64,000 nucleotides of DNA, from assembly GCA_024748595.1 (NCBI GenBank), contig CP072944.1, positions 1,311,301 to 1,375,300 on the forward strand, read 5' to 3'. Below are positions 11,343 through 23,704 of the stretch, in pieces. A program made the translations under genes and the position numbers. The DNA is from Sodalis sp. Ffu. GTDB taxonomy: Bacteria > Pseudomonadota > Gammaproteobacteria > Enterobacterales > Enterobacteriaceae. Numbering within the stretch: the stretch's first letter is position 1; the number at the start of each line of letters is the position of its first letter. Below the pieces are notes generated by a model. That model did not search any database and was not told where the DNA came from. It saw only the letters and a list, made by a program, of their open reading frames with translations.

Positions 11343-12307
11343 AGCATCATCAGGAACTGTATTTATCCGGTATTATAAAATATTTTTATCAATTTTGCTG
11401 ATCTTTATGTCAAAAATCAGTATGTAGTTTCCTACTATGACAAATTATAGTTCTATGTGTTTATTAATATTTTAAAATGATATTATAAAATTGTTTAATA
11501 AATCGAATTGTTTTAATGATGAGGATATCACTAATTTTATCTAAAAGAAATTTTATAGTTAGGTTAGGTATAAAATTTAAAATAATTCATTAAACTAAGA
11601 ATGAGATAACGATACCCTTATCAAACATAGTTCACTGATGTTTTAGTTAAATATCTGAGAGTTGTATGGTATAAAAGTAAATTGCTTAAAATTATAAAGA
11701 GTGGTTTCTCATCTGTTTTTTAAAGATGGTCATCACGATTGCATTGATGTTTAAAAAATATTTATTTGCAATAAAACCTTTATAAAGGTTTATAGATTTT
11801 TTAGTTAATTAAGGTTTTATACGTTGCAAGATTATACATGCATTAGTAAACTATATCATGATAAGACTTCAAAATATGGTAGAATATATGCTCTGAAGAG
11901 CTTTGTAGCTAATGCAAAGCCTTTATGATGTGGGTGATAATACATGAAAGCATCATCTTTGTCTTACTTGTTAAGTATTGCAAAGTATATAACAAAGATT
12001 ATCTGCATTTTATTTAGTAAAAATATACTGAAAGTTAACAAAGTTTCGATCGATGATTATGTTGCGTATGCTAGTCAGGATCATGTTGGATTAGTCAGAT
12101 ATAATCTGATAGAAGTTAGGTGTTGGATAATTAACGTTTAACAGAATGAATAAATTAGAAATATAAGATTAATTATTATTAATATCTTTGGTTATAGGTA
12201 GCCATGAATAAAATAGTTCAGCTAGGTGCTTATCCCCGGACGAGTGGTTTGAATAAGGTGTAATAATGACCTTTAATAAGTAAAATTGTCATTGGGTAGA
12301 TTTATGC
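11343..12307. other. Gene-free spacer with weak IS traces
   Basis: About 1 kb of AT-rich DNA. It holds an 18-bp palindrome at 11774-11791 (aaacctttataaaggttt) and, near 12203, a short sequence (catgaataaaatagtt) like the transposase tail of the IS903-type relics. A 65-codon ORF at 11944-12141 has no supporting feature. Confidence 0.45.
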
Positions 12308-12337
12308 AAACAGCCTCCTTTAAAAGGAGGCTGTTTG
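12307..12337. repeat. Strong hairpin (15-bp arms, minimal loop) upstream of tRNA-Val
   Basis: Inverted repeat centred at 12322 (caaacagcctccttt and its complement). Neither strand carries a clear T-run after the stem. It could be the terminator of a vanished gene; its GC-rich stem contrasts with the surrounding DNA. Confidence 0.7.
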
Positions 12338-12455
12338 TGACGCCTGTTTCGCTAAAAATAACTCATGCTGTTTAATTTTAAGATAAACGCACATTTACCT
12401 TCGAAAAATAGTTGACTCGTTTTGATGGATCTCTATAATATATTTTTGGGTAGGA

Positions 12456-12531
12456 AGGTGATTAGCTCAGTTGGTAGAGCACCTCCCTTACAAGGAGGGG
12501 GTCGGCGGTTCAAGCCCGTCATCACCTACCA
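12456..12531 (+). tRNA. tRNA-Val (anticodon UAC)
   Basis: 76 nt including an encoded CCA. Acceptor aggtgat/atcacct (A1-U72 where enteric genes have G-C), D-arm agctcagttggtagagc, anticodon stem-loop ctcccTTACAAGgaggg with TAC, variable region ggtc, and T-arm with loop ttcaagc instead of the usual ttcgatc. It is followed 19 bp later by tRNA-Lys, as in the enteric valTU-lys clusters. Confidence 0.96.
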
Positions 12532-12550
12532 TTTATGACTCCTTTAAAGC

Positions 12551-12623
12551 GGGTCGTTAGCTCAGTTGGTAGAGCAGTTGACTTTTAATCAATTGGTCGC
12601 AGGTTCGATCCCTGCACGGCCCA
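12551..12623 (+). tRNA. tRNA-Lys (anticodon UUU)
   Basis: Cloverleaf complete: acceptor gggtcgt/acggccc (one U-G pair), anticodon stem-loop ttgacTTTTAAtcaa with TTT, T-arm gcaggttcgatccctgc. The CCA tail is not encoded; TTA follows the discriminator A. Probably cotranscribed with tRNA-Val. Confidence 0.97.
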
Positions 12624-12759
12624 TTATGTTTTTATTGTCTTTTTCTGATCGTTTATTCTTTAAATTATCTTCTGTAACACATATTGCATTTGCTTTTATT
12701 TCCAACCATTGAAAAGTGGTTGTATGTATATGTATAGCCTAATAGCTTATTATTTTATA

Positions 12760-12803
12760 CGCAGCACAGCATCTATCTGCATACAGATAGATGCTGTGCT
12801 GCG
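12760..12803. repeat. Perfect inverted repeat, 20-bp arms, 4-nt loop
   Basis: Arms 12760-12779 and 12784-12803 are exact complements with loop 12780-12783 (c-ata). About 140 bp downstream of tRNA-Lys. There is no T-run on the tRNA strand immediately after, so a simple intrinsic terminator is uncertain; it could still be a processing or termination hairpin for the tRNA transcript. Confidence 0.85.
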
Positions 12804-13199
12804 GTGTTTTACTAGAACGTTTAGGTACGTATTGAAATAAGTAATAAAATACTATGTCATTAATCAAATATCGCATAAAGCCAGTTATCATGATAGTTGT
12901 TAACTCATTATTGATGATAATTTTGTTGAATAAATTTATCTGTTGCAATGCTTTCCTTCATTAAAGGCTCGTTATAGCTACTCGTTTGATAACAGTCATA
13001 CTTATTTTATTCAATGTGCGTATCTCACTCGTTTATTTTTTGTAATATCATATAGTTATTCTCTATAGCTGGATGCTTTTTTAGATAAGCGGTTTTATTT
13101 TGTTTATGGCTGTGTATCCAACTATTAATATTAAGTAGATTGCGTTTGATGATGGTGTTTATAATTTGCTCAATGATTAATTTTAGATATTTATCTTTT

Positions 13200-13560
13200 C
13201 TATTAGGGGAATTTTCTAGAACATTAGTGATTTAGCTTACCATCATTGCCTATAAAATATGCAATCATCTGCGTTGATTAGCGCTGAATAATGTCACGGA
13301 TGCAGAAGTATGATCTGGATGCTTGCAGAAACATATCTAAATTAAAAATCACCAATAACATGTATTATGATACTCATGTTAGTCACGATAGGATTCTGGG
13401 TAAAGGAATCGTTAACTATTCTCTAGTTAGAGATTAGTTATACCGCGGATAAAATAGCTATTCGGCTTCATAGAATTTTTAATATTACTATATTACAATA
13501 TTCAAAGGCTAAGTATTGGTAGATGGAATGCATACTTGCCAGCGACGTATAGCAAATTAT
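13200..13560 (+). mobile_element. IS903-group relic, transposase middle to 3' part
   Basis: At about 13281 the plus strand reads LNNVTDAE followed by a broken continuation, matching the LNNVTDSEAF segment of IS903 transposase. Near 13445 is a tail-like GGATAAAATAGCTATTC. A short block at about 13212-13236 (agaacattagtgatttagctt) recurs near 60197-60217. No open frame. Confidence 0.6.
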
Positions 13561-13788
13561 TTTTTTCATAGTGGTATCCAGGTCATTTAGATTTAAAAAA
13601 TTTTTATCTCTAAAATAAGACTAATTAGTTTATATAGCCTCTGTTTAAAGAACGTGGCTGTGAGCGAACGATTATAGATAAGGCTTCTGTAGATCGATCA
13701 ATTTTGCCCTGATATTTTCCTAATAATTCGTGGTCTTGTGATTGTTAATAGATCTTTTTGTCCATCATCATTCCGCAGTATCGATGGT

Positions 13789-15822
<2,034 letters not shown>

Positions 15823-15834
15823 TTAGCAGCAAAA

Positions 15835-15852
15835 AGCCCCATAAGCGGGGCT
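15835..15852 (-). terminator. Terminator/attenuator hairpin between zipA and ligA
   Basis: A GC-rich stem, agcccc (15835-15840) with ggggct (15847-15852). On the minus strand it is followed by TTTTTGC, i.e. an intrinsic terminator just after zipA and about 20 bp before the ligA start. ligA transcription must read through it or start close by. Confidence 0.75.
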
Positions 15853-15896
15853 CTGAAATTAATACTAGTTTACAGGAACTTGGCAGGCCCTTTTAT

Positions 15897-16916
15897 TCAC
15901 ATCTCTAGTATGTCGCGAATACGCGCTTTGTAAGCATCCAGTTTCTGTGGTGTGATCATATGGTGCTGGTCGTCCATCACTATCCCGCCACAATCATCGG
16001 CAATCCGCTGAGCGGATTGCAGCATCAACTTAAAGTTCTGCTGAGTATCGCCATAAGAGGGTACAATCATGAATATGGATACTCCAGGAGTGGTAAAATT
16101 CGCCATATTATCAGGATTAAAGGATCCTGGTTTGATCATATTGGCCAAACTAAACAGCACTGGACCACTACCTGCAGGGTTAAGATGACAATGAAAAATA
16201 TTCATTTTGCCAAACTGAAAGCCTGTCTGTAGCACACTTTGCAACAGTTTTGCGCCCCTTAGCACCGTGCCGTTGTGTGCTGCGACATGGAGCACCAAAA
16301 CTATTTCTTTTTCCTTGACCTGTAGCTGTTGGGGTTTAGCACCAAATGAGGGGCTGGGAGCTCTAGATTGCGTTATATCTGTTAGGTGAGCAGTAGGTTG
16401 CGATACATCTTGGTTGTTGGAATAAGCGCTATAGTGACGATCGTCATCTGGCAAGAGCGTGTTGCTATCCCTGTATGTTTTAGGATGTTCCTGAGTTAGG
16501 ATGGCCAGTTGTGTGGCATGGATTTGCGCTGTTGGTTGGTATTGTCGATCGGTGGACTTAGAAAATTGAAAATTATGACTGGTGGCATCATCCAAAAGTG
16601 TATCTGAATCTTTATCGCCCTTCCTATAGGAATGGTGCAGAGTGCACGAAGGTGAAAAAGGGGCTACTTCGTCAAAGCGATTTATATCAGGTTTCTCATG
16701 ATGCAGATGCGTGAGGTGCACTTCGCCAATTTCTTCCACTTGCTTAGATAATAGCTGTTTATTCTGATCTTGATGTTCTTGTTTTAGTCGTTTGACTGGA
16801 CGCTCGTAAAAAATCGCAGAGCGTTCTTTACGGCTAGTCCAAAGACCATGTAAAAGCAACACTATAATTGCGATCGTACTCATAACGATTAATATTAGAC
16901 GCAAATCATGCATCAT
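15897..16916 (-). CDS. zipA: Cell division protein ZipA
   Basis: Inner-membrane anchor that tethers FtsZ to the membrane at the division site. 339 aa from the first of two adjacent ATGs at 16916, giving [33 protein letters not shown], the conserved membrane segment and basic boundary of enteric ZipA; an open extension of 52 codons upstream has no family likeness. A long charged, Gln/His-rich linker (about 35-195) is diverged. The C-terminal FtsZ-binding domain is conserved: [88 protein letters not shown]. Followed by ligA, as in other enterics. Confidence 0.95.
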   Translation of the reverse strand: MMHDLRLILIVMSTIAIIVLLLHGLWTSRKERSAIFYERPVKRLKQEHQDQNKQLLSKQVEEIGEVHLTHLHHEKPDINRFDEVAPFSPSCTLHHSYRKGDKDSDTLLDDATSHNFQFSKSTDRQYQPTAQIHATQLAILTQEHPKTYRDSNTLLPDDDRHYSAYSNNQDVSQPTAHLTDITQSRAPSPSFGAKPQQLQVKEKEIVLVLHVAAHNGTVLRGAKLLQSVLQTGFQFGKMNIFHCHLNPAGSGPVLFSLANMIKPGSFNPDNMANFTTPGVSIFMIVPSYGDTQQNFKLMLQSAQRIADDCGGIVMDDQHHMITPQKLDAYKARIRDILEM

Positions 16917-18267
16917 TGTCATCTCAGCTGTTTTAGATTTTAATTGCCATAGCGGCAAATATTTTATTTGATTAACTGTATGTGTCCATGTAGACAAGTG
17001 CAAGCTTGCAGGGTACTTTTTATAAAAAGAGTTTTGCAAATGTTTTTCTTTATGTGTACACAGGATAGTCAACGCATTTTTTTATCCATAGTCTTGATAT
17101 AACCGCAACAGTTGCCTACTTTACATAGCGGTTTATCAGTGACATCTGATGGCTTCATTCACGTCGACATTTTGTTTGTAGGCTACGTGCTTGCCATTCA
17201 CTATTTATTTTTTGGAATTTATCGTTTAAATGGCCATTTCTATTGTCTTGTATCGTGAATTGGGGATCAATTAAAATATCATCTTAGAAGTTTAAAAATA
17301 AAATCTTACCGATCATGCTTAAGTGGTCCCAGGGCTATAATGTTCGCTGGGCACTAAATAATTGGGCATATTTGGCATGAATGGGTGGATAAAAGTAGGT
17401 CGCTACTTAATGAAATGTATAGACCGCTCCTCGAGTTGCGTTGGATAAAAAACTTTATCTATATTAAGTGGATCCAATTTTTATATCTTTATTGGCTGTT
17501 GCAGGGTTAGTGATAATTATTCACTTTTAATAAATTTGTGCACTTTATTCTGGGGGGTAGTTTAAGAATATTGCTAAAGTTATAATATTGATTCGGAACG
17601 GTGAGGATTTTGCCGTGACTTTTACCATTTTCTTATCATTTTGATCAAGTTATAAAGTACTAAACGCTATGTTTTACCGTTGCCAGTCGATATTGTATTG
17701 CTTTATGCTACATTGTGGTGGTATTTATAGGTAAATTCACCATGTGGATGCTTAATGCCTGATTCCTGCATGGCAGCAGATGCAACATATCTGCTCTGGC
17801 TGATATTTGACCGGTGGTGGTGCTGTTGTTGTTTGGCGATTTTAGTACCGCTCGCCTAAGATAGTTGCTTCGATGTTGATTTGCTAGCGAAACAACTGAG
17901 CGGTTGATTTTCGGGTCTTTCACTTGTCTGTGAAGGTTAGATCTCTGCAGCAAACGATATTGCATCGGCGATAATATTTATTTGGTGCCCAGTTAGTATT
18001 TCGCTCCTGGTTTAAGTATGGCCAGCAATATCTTGTCTTTGCTTTCAAGTGATGTTGTAGTTGACTTCTATATATCGGCAACGATGAAAAGCTAGTTTAG
18101 TAAGTAGATCGAACAAAATAGTAAACTGAATATGCATAAGTATAGAAGAAGGTGCCAGTGATAAGTAATACTTGATGATGGTAGCGGTAAAATAGGTTGA
18201 AACTGAATGGAAATTGTAGGTCAAGTGATACTTTCTGGACAAAACTGTTTTCAGTATGATTCATGAT
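16917..18267. other. Gene-free spacer upstream of zipA
   Basis: About 1.3 kb. In enterics cysZ lies near zipA on the cysK side; I could not identify a cysZ remnant. An 85-codon minus-strand ORF at 17708-17965 lies in slightly GC-richer DNA and may be part of a dead gene, but I do not recognise it. Confidence 0.4.
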
Positions 18268-18760
18268 GTTATTGAATAAATCACAATCTTTTCATAGTTG
18301 GTGCTTCTTTTATATTTACCAAGTTACCAGTGTTTCTCATTTGTTACCTTCTCATATAGATTTCAAAGCGGATGAGGTTATGTGTGTTCGACTTTTCATT
18401 CATTTTATGCAAGGGACCTTTTTCAGTAGCGTCAATAGTGCTATTGAGCAATATTGCTGTATGTGAAATTTTTTATCATGATATTCACTAAGTCATTGAG
18501 TGATGCAGGTAATGTTCGTCGTGTAAGGCTAAAATTTATTTTAAAATTACTAAAGTGGATAATGAGTTCCATAACGGATTGGCAGCTTTATTCTAAGCGG
18601 TTTTATTTTTTCATATCATGCAGCAAGGGCTATGAGGTATCTAACTGATAACGTCAATGCGCCGCGTTTGATGGAGGTGTTATTATAGTTTGTCCTATTA
18701 GTTATTTTGGCTTTGCTATTAGAGAAATTTCTTCTTGAAAAAGTTGATAATTACTCTCCC
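18268..18760 (-). mobile_element. IS903-group relic
   Basis: Starts with a degenerate terminal repeat (tgttattgaataaatc, compare ggctttgttgaataaatc) and ends past the transposase N-terminus, which reads on the minus strand from about 18715 (the block gcgccgcgtttgatggag encodes the KRG region of IKRGSL). Internal segments near 18360-18475 align with the copy at 34.6-34.75 kb (tcaaagcggatgaggttatg; agcgtcaatagtgctattgag). At about 490 bp it has lost half of the parental element of roughly 1.06 kb. Confidence 0.75.
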
Positions 18761-18904
18761 GTTTCCTCTTCATTTAATTAGAATTAAATGTCCGCTTGAT
18801 TCAACGATCTCCTATCATGAAGGGCAATTTATAAATGTGCTCTGGGCGGCGGAGAAATAAACTATTGTTTTGTTAGGGCAATGCTTTACCGAAAATAATC
18901 TCTT

Positions 18905-19128
18905 CAATCAAATTTATTTAGTGCATCTTCCTCACATGCGTCGTCCACGCCTTCCTTATTATGATCTGCGCCTTTTACCTATATAGAATGTAGCAAAAAT
19001 ACTTATTTTAAATAACAGTGAACATAGGAATCGCCAATAGCGTTTAGGAAAATAGATTCATCTATGCTTATAATTTTACCATAAACAAAAGTTTTATACT
19101 TAACAGATATTTTGCGCAGCCAGTCAGT
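18905..19128 (+). repeat. Dispersed repeat of unknown nature, copy 1 (inverted relative to copy 2)
   Basis: About 220 bp similar to the reverse complement of 29871-30086. Best-matching blocks: aaaatacttattttaaataa, gccaatagcgtttaggaaaa, cacgccttccttatta, aacagatattttgcgca. Frames show some coding flavour (HLPHMRRPRLPYYD near 18929-18970), but stops interrupt them. I cannot name the parent gene or element. Confidence 0.7.
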
Positions 19129-19199
19129 TAGAAAGGCTCTTTATGAGCTATGTTGTGGTACATTTTAGTATAGTACTTCGTGCAATTAGCGTATGAGGC

Positions 19200-19665
19200 T
19201 TATTTGCGTATCCAGATGATCGTTATTTCACCCACTACAACGTTACATGTTTTGGAAATAACGATCGGTGTAAGGGTTGTTTGGTTTTTTTTCTTCTAGT
19301 AACGACAGATTACATTCAATCACCACATTATTTTTTCACGCGATGACTTCTTTCGTGATTCTGCGGAATTCTTTTTGTATTTCTGCGGTATCGATGCCGT
19401 AGTGGATAAATCACTCAATACCTCTATCGGATTCTATGTATAAAGCGTGATTAGTCTCAAATTTTTTACTGATAGTGTTGTCTAGAGGAGCGAGCACTTT
19501 GTTGCTACTGGGCTTGATCGAAATCCCATCGCTTACTATTTTCAGCGCAAACTATATCAGAAACATCTTCAATGTTTATAATTTTCTGCAAGAGGTGCAA
19601 CTATTTCAATTTTTCCCGTGCCTTTTTTGCTATCGGCAACTAGAGAGTTTATCTAATAAACCCAT
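19200..19665 (-). pseudogene. crr: Broken crr, PTS glucose-specific EIIA component
   Basis: EIIA-Glc takes phosphate from HPr and regulates sugar uptake and adenylate cyclase. In the position it occupies in enterics, directly downstream of ptsI on the same strand, the minus strand starts MGLLDKLSS and then continues in shifting frames: [39 protein letters not shown]. These align with EIIA-Glc blocks [49 protein letters not shown] and FDLPLLEEKAK. In-frame stops (including in the segment before the active-site His) and several frameshifts make it nonfunctional. Confidence 0.93.
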
Positions 19666-19707
19666 GATCTTTTTTTAAGCAATTTATATTGGGTTAGTGT
19701 CGTGAAA

Positions 19708-21435
19708 TCAGCATCGTATTTTTTCTTCAGTAAATTTATTGATTATATTTATCAATTTTTCCTCTGTTGGTTGATTTAATGCTTGCTCTGCTAATATTTG
19801 TGTATCACTGAAAGTAGTATTGCGAATAATTTTTTTGATGCGCGGAATGGAGATAGCACTCATGCTAAATTCATCTAGGCCCATGCCTAATAACAGTAGT
19901 GTAGCACGTTCATCTCCTGCGAGTTCGCCGCACATGCCTGTCCATTTACCTTCTGCGTGAGAAGCATCAATGATTTGCTTAATTAAAATCAGTACAGCTG
20001 GAGACATAGGTTGATAAAGATGAGAAATTAATTCGTTACCGCGATCTACGGCAAGAGTATACTGGGTCAGGTCGTTTGTCCCAATACTAAAGAAGTCGAC
20101 TTCTTTAGCTAGGTGATGGGCAATTACTGCTGCTGCTGGGGTTTCTACCATCACACCGACTGCGATATTTTCATCAAAGTTCTTGCCCTCTTCATGAAGC
20201 TGTTTTTTAAGTAAATTTAGCTCAAGCTTCAGGGTACATATTTCTTCCACAGAAATAATCATCGGATACATGATGCGCAGTTTTCCAAATGAAGACGCGC
20301 GTAAGATGGCGCGCAGCTGTGTATGCAGCATTTCTTTGCGATCTAAACCGATGCGTATGGCACGCCAGCCTAGGAATGGATTGTCCTCTTTTGGTAGGTT
20401 CATATAAGGTAGATCTTTATCGCCACCAATATCCATGGTACGCACGATAATCGTGCCGTTAGGCATAGATTCTGCCACGACTTTATAAGCTTGGAACTGT
20501 TCCTCTTCACTGGGCAGCGAATCGCGATCCATAAATAAGAATTCGGTACGATAGAGACCTACACCTTCGGCACCATTGCGTTTGGCCCCAGCGATATCGC
20601 GTATAGTACCAATGTTGGCGCAAATTTCGACCTGGTGACCATCAAGGGTGATGGCCGGTAGATTTTTCAGTTTAGTTAATTCGCTTTTCTCGGCGGTGTA
20701 TTGGCTTTTCAGTGTTTTCAATTCTTCAAGAACCGCTAATTTTGGGTTAATGTAAATTTGGTTGTTGATGGCATCGATGATCAAAAAGTCGCCGTTGGTG
20801 ACCAACTGCGTGATGTTTCCGGTACCCACGATAGCAGGGAGCTCAAGCGAACGTGCCATAATGGAGGTATGGGAGGTACGGCCGCCGATATCGGTGACAA
20901 ATCCTAGTACTTTATCCAGATTCAGTTGGGCAGTTTCCGACGGTGTCAGATCGTCTGCTACTAGCACTACTTCTTCGTTAATGGCGCTCAAATCGATAAT
21001 TGGCATGCCGAGAATGTTGCGTAACAAACGTTTACCGATATCGCGTACGTCAGTGGCGCGTTCTTTTAGATATTCATCGTCAAGTTCTTCCAATGCTTTA
21101 GCCTGTGTTTCAATGACCGAAAAGACGGCGGCAGCGGCGCTGGCAAGATCTTCTTTGACAAGGGCTATGATATCTTGCTCAAGCTCTTCGTCTTCCAATA
21201 ACATGATATGGCCTTCAAAGATGACTTCTTTTTCTTCGCCGAAGGTTTCATTCGCTTTGGTTTTAATCGCTTCCAACTGTGCGGAAGATTTAGCGCGTCC
21301 GATAAGAAAACGTTTTACTTCCTGCTCAATTTGACTAGTAGTGATTTTTTTTCTGTTGATGACAATTTCATCTTCCTTTAGTAACAGTGCTTTACCAAAG
21401 GCGATGCCTGGTGATGCTAAAATGCCTGAAATCAT
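19708..21435 (-). CDS. ptsI: PTS enzyme I (phosphoenolpyruvate-protein phosphotransferase)
   Basis: Transfers phosphate from PEP to HPr, first step of the sugar phosphotransferase system; cytosolic. 575 aa, the exact usual length, frame intact. The phospho-histidine lies in [21 protein letters not shown] (His about 189). The PEP-binding C-terminal half carries [69 protein letters not shown] and GMCGELAGD with the active Cys. Cotranscribed with ptsH. The next gene, crr, is dead. Confidence 0.97.
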   Translation of the reverse strand: MISGILASPGIAFGKALLLKEDEIVINRKKITTSQIEQEVKRFLIGRAKSSAQLEAIKTKANETFGEEKEVIFEGHIMLLEDEELEQDIIALVKEDLASAAAAVFSVIETQAKALEELDDEYLKERATDVRDIGKRLLRNILGMPIIDLSAINEEVVLVADDLTPSETAQLNLDKVLGFVTDIGGRTSHTSIMARSLELPAIVGTGNITQLVTNGDFLIIDAINNQIYINPKLAVLEELKTLKSQYTAEKSELTKLKNLPAITLDGHQVEICANIGTIRDIAGAKRNGAEGVGLYRTEFLFMDRDSLPSEEEQFQAYKVVAESMPNGTIIVRTMDIGGDKDLPYMNLPKEDNPFLGWRAIRIGLDRKEMLHTQLRAILRASSFGKLRIMYPMIISVEEICTLKLELNLLKKQLHEEGKNFDENIAVGVMVETPAAAVIAHHLAKEVDFFSIGTNDLTQYTLAVDRGNELISHLYQPMSPAVLILIKQIIDASHAEGKWTGMCGELAGDERATLLLLGMGLDEFSMSAISIPRIKKIIRNTTFSDTQILAEQALNQPTEEKLINIINKFTEEKIRC

Positions 21436-21492
21436 AAGCCAACCTTACTTTTTTGACATATTTAATTAAAAATACATGGCCTCTGGTCTGTG

Positions 21493-21750
21493 TTACTGAA
21501 GCTCTGTCATTAGTTTAACTAGATGTTCCACCGCCTGTTGTTCGTCGTCACCTTTAGCAGCTATGGTAATCATGGTGCCCTGTGTCAGGCCAAGGGTTTG
21601 AAGTTTAAATAAGCTCTTTGCGTTGGCGCTTTTGCTATTAGAGGTGATGATGATTTCGGAGGTAAAGCTTTTAGCTTCCTTGACGAATTGAGCGGCGGGG
21701 CGTGTATGTAGACCGTTAGGAGTAGTAATTGTAACTTCTTGCTGATACAT
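21493..21750 (-). CDS. ptsH: PTS phosphocarrier protein HPr
   Basis: Carries phosphate from enzyme I to EIIA domains. 85 aa, full length. The phosphorylated His15 lies in [19 protein letters not shown], and the Ser46 region reads [16 protein letters not shown]. Located 57 bp upstream of ptsI on the same strand, downstream of cysK and its terminator, exactly as in enterics. Confidence 0.97.
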   Translation of the reverse strand: MYQQEVTITTPNGLHTRPAAQFVKEAKSFTSEIIITSNSKSANAKSLFKLQTLGLTQGTMITIAAKGDDEQQAVEHLVKLMTELQ

Positions 21751-22036
21751 TGTATTTCCTCAATTTATTAGATGATATCAGTATTGTAGATCTTAATTTT
21801 AGCCTATATGGTTATTGCGGAGGCTATGACAAAGGCGCTGTCGCTGTTGTTCTTATTTGCGGGAACAGTTTTAATCGCTAAATTGTGTAATCTGATGTAA
21901 AAATGCTTTTTTATTAAATTAATCTGCCATTTTTTGAAAAAACTATAGGCAAAAAGCATGATATAATAATAAATAGCATAATTAATTTTAGAAATATATT
22001 TATAGTTTTCTATAATACAGAAAATTAATTTAATCC

Positions 22037-22070
22037 ATACAAAAAGCACCTGGAAGGGTGCTTTTTGTAT
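22037..22070 (-). terminator. Rho-independent terminator of cysK
   Basis: 14-bp perfect stem (22037-22050 with 22057-22070) and 6-nt loop, 20 bp past the cysK stop. On the minus strand the descending arm contains the GCTTTTTGTAT U-tract. It separates cysK transcription from ptsHI. Confidence 0.85.
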
Positions 22071-22089
22071 CATACAGGCTATCGAGGGC

Positions 22090-23055
22090 TTATTGTAATT
22101 CCGGCGAGGTAAATAGATCGGTGAACAGCTCGGTACTAAGATAACGCTCTCCGGAAGAGGGAAGAATGACTACAATGTTTTTATTGGCGTAAGCTTCTGT
22201 TTGCTGTAGTTTCAATGCTGCGGCTACCGCGGCACCTGAGGAGATACCTGCTAGGATGCCCTCTTCCTTCATTAAACGGCGAGCGGTACTGATGGCTTCA
22301 TCATTGCTAATTTTTTCTACCCGGTCCACCAGATTCAAATCTAAATTATAAGGGATGAAACCGGCACCGATACCCTGAATTTTATGTGGTCCTGGTTTGA
22401 TTACTTCACCTGCCAGCGCCTGAGTTATTACTGGTGAGTCCGTAGGCTCTACCGCCACAGTGATGATGTTTTTTGTCTGATTCTTCTTTAAATATCGACT
22501 AACGCCGGTGATGGTACCACCGGTACCAACACCGGCAATAAACACATCTATTTCACCATCAGTATCTTGCCATATCTCTGGACCAGTAGTCTGCTCATGG
22601 ATCGCGGGATTCGCCGGATTGCTAAATTGCTGTAGCATCAGGTAACGTTTGGGATCTGTGGCAACAATCTCTTCTGCTTTAGTGATTGCGCCCTTCATTC
22701 CTTTCGGGCCATCGGTCAGCACTAGATTTGCCCCCAATGCTTTAAGCAGTTTTCGTCGTTCGCTGCTCATAGTTACAGGCATGGTGAGCGTCAATTTATA
22801 TCCTCGTGCTGCCGCTACATAGGCTAGCGCGATACCGGTATTGCCGCTGGTCGGTTCTACTAGTTCCACGTCAGGAGTCAGCACGAGGCGTTTTTCCGCA
22901 TCCCAAATCATATTGGCACCGATGCGGCATTTAACGCTGCCGCTGGGGTTGCGGGATTCCACTTTGACCAAAATGCGATTATTGCCGATATGGTTTAAAC
23001 GGATAAGCGGGGTGTGGCCGATTGTCAGAGAATTATCTTTGTAAATTTTGCTCAT
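22090..23055 (-). CDS. cysK: Cysteine synthase A (O-acetylserine sulfhydrylase)
   Basis: PLP enzyme making cysteine from O-acetylserine and sulfide. 321 aa from ATG 23055 ([21 protein letters not shown]); a GTG two codons upstream is less likely. The PLP lysine lies in [20 protein letters not shown] (the usual motif is NPSFSVKCR, so a Phe is replaced by Gly), the substrate loop is [19 protein letters not shown], and the phosphate-binding [16 protein letters not shown] and the C-terminal [14 protein letters not shown] and [10 protein letters not shown] are intact. Works downstream of the CysPTWA importer. No cysM in the window, so CysK is the only cysteine synthase seen here. Confidence 0.97.
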   Translation of the reverse strand: MSKIYKDNSLTIGHTPLIRLNHIGNNRILVKVESRNPSGSVKCRIGANMIWDAEKRLVLTPDVELVEPTSGNTGIALAYVAAARGYKLTLTMPVTMSSERRKLLKALGANLVLTDGPKGMKGAITKAEEIVATDPKRYLMLQQFSNPANPAIHEQTTGPEIWQDTDGEIDVFIAGVGTGGTITGVSRYLKKNQTKNIITVAVEPTDSPVITQALAGEVIKPGPHKIQGIGAGFIPYNLDLNLVDRVEKISNDEAISTARRLMKEEGILAGISSGAAVAAALKLQQTEAYANKNIVVILPSSGERYLSTELFTDLFTSPELQ

Positions 23056-23445
23056 GCACACCCTTATTTTCTAGGTACAGATTAAAATTATCAAGTAGCA
23101 TACCCTTTCATCTTACTGCTGGAAGTAAAAGAATCGTATATGTATATGTTATTAAGATATAAGTTCTGATCACTCATAGTGGCGTAAACAGAGCATGAAC
23201 GATAGTAATAGATTTAGATGTAGCAGAACTTTTCTTTAATTAGGTTTTTTTTAGTTGTAGTTATAGTTCAGGCAATACGAGTAATATATTCATAAATAAA
23301 TAAATTTTTTAAAACTTTTTAATGGATGGCTATCTTTAATCAGTGTCTCTTATACCTGGCAGGTATGATGAGCTATCCAGTCAAAAGGTCAGTATATTTA
23401 GTTTGATAATATCCCTTTTGTATTAGGCTGTCGTTAAATATTGTT

Positions 23446-23491
23446 AATTGAGTAGAGTATGTAGTATCAATTGAGTAGAGTATGTAGTATC
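23446..23491. repeat. Tandem duplication, two identical 23-bp units
   Basis: Units at 23446-23468 and 23469-23491 are identical (each begins aattgagtagagtatg). A recent slippage duplication; too short to call an array. Confidence 0.9.
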
Positions 23492-23599
23492 AATAAATAA
23501 GATTAGTTAATAATAGATTAGATTTATTTTAGTGTTTCGCATTTTTTAATAAAGTTTTATTGTTTTTTATTATATTTATAAATGGATATTCTCAGGTTA

Positions 23600-23637
23600 T
23601 ACAACTAAATATCTGCCAGTGCAGATATTTAGTTGTA
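23600..23637. repeat. Perfect inverted repeat, 17-bp arms, 4-nt loop
   Basis: Arms 23600-23616 and 23621-23637 are exact complements (tacaactaaatatctgc), loop cagt. No flanking T-run. Confidence 0.9.
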
Positions 23638-23704
23638 TTCAAACCATAAAGTAATAATACTTAATATATAGATGAACGTGTTAATAGTGAAGATTATAAT
23701 CTAA

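Noticed and set aside
11944-12141. 65-codon ORF (MKASSLSYLLSIAKYI...)
   Set aside because: AT-driven hydrophobic composition, no SD of note, no family likeness, spacer surroundings.
17708-17965. 85-codon minus-strand ORF upstream of zipA
   Set aside because: Slightly GC-richer, perhaps a remnant, but no recognisable domain; cysZ was expected nearby and does not match.
20762-21334. 190-codon Ser-rich ORF antisense to ptsI
   Set aside because: Typical antisense shadow of a codon-biased gene; ptsI is full length and conserved.
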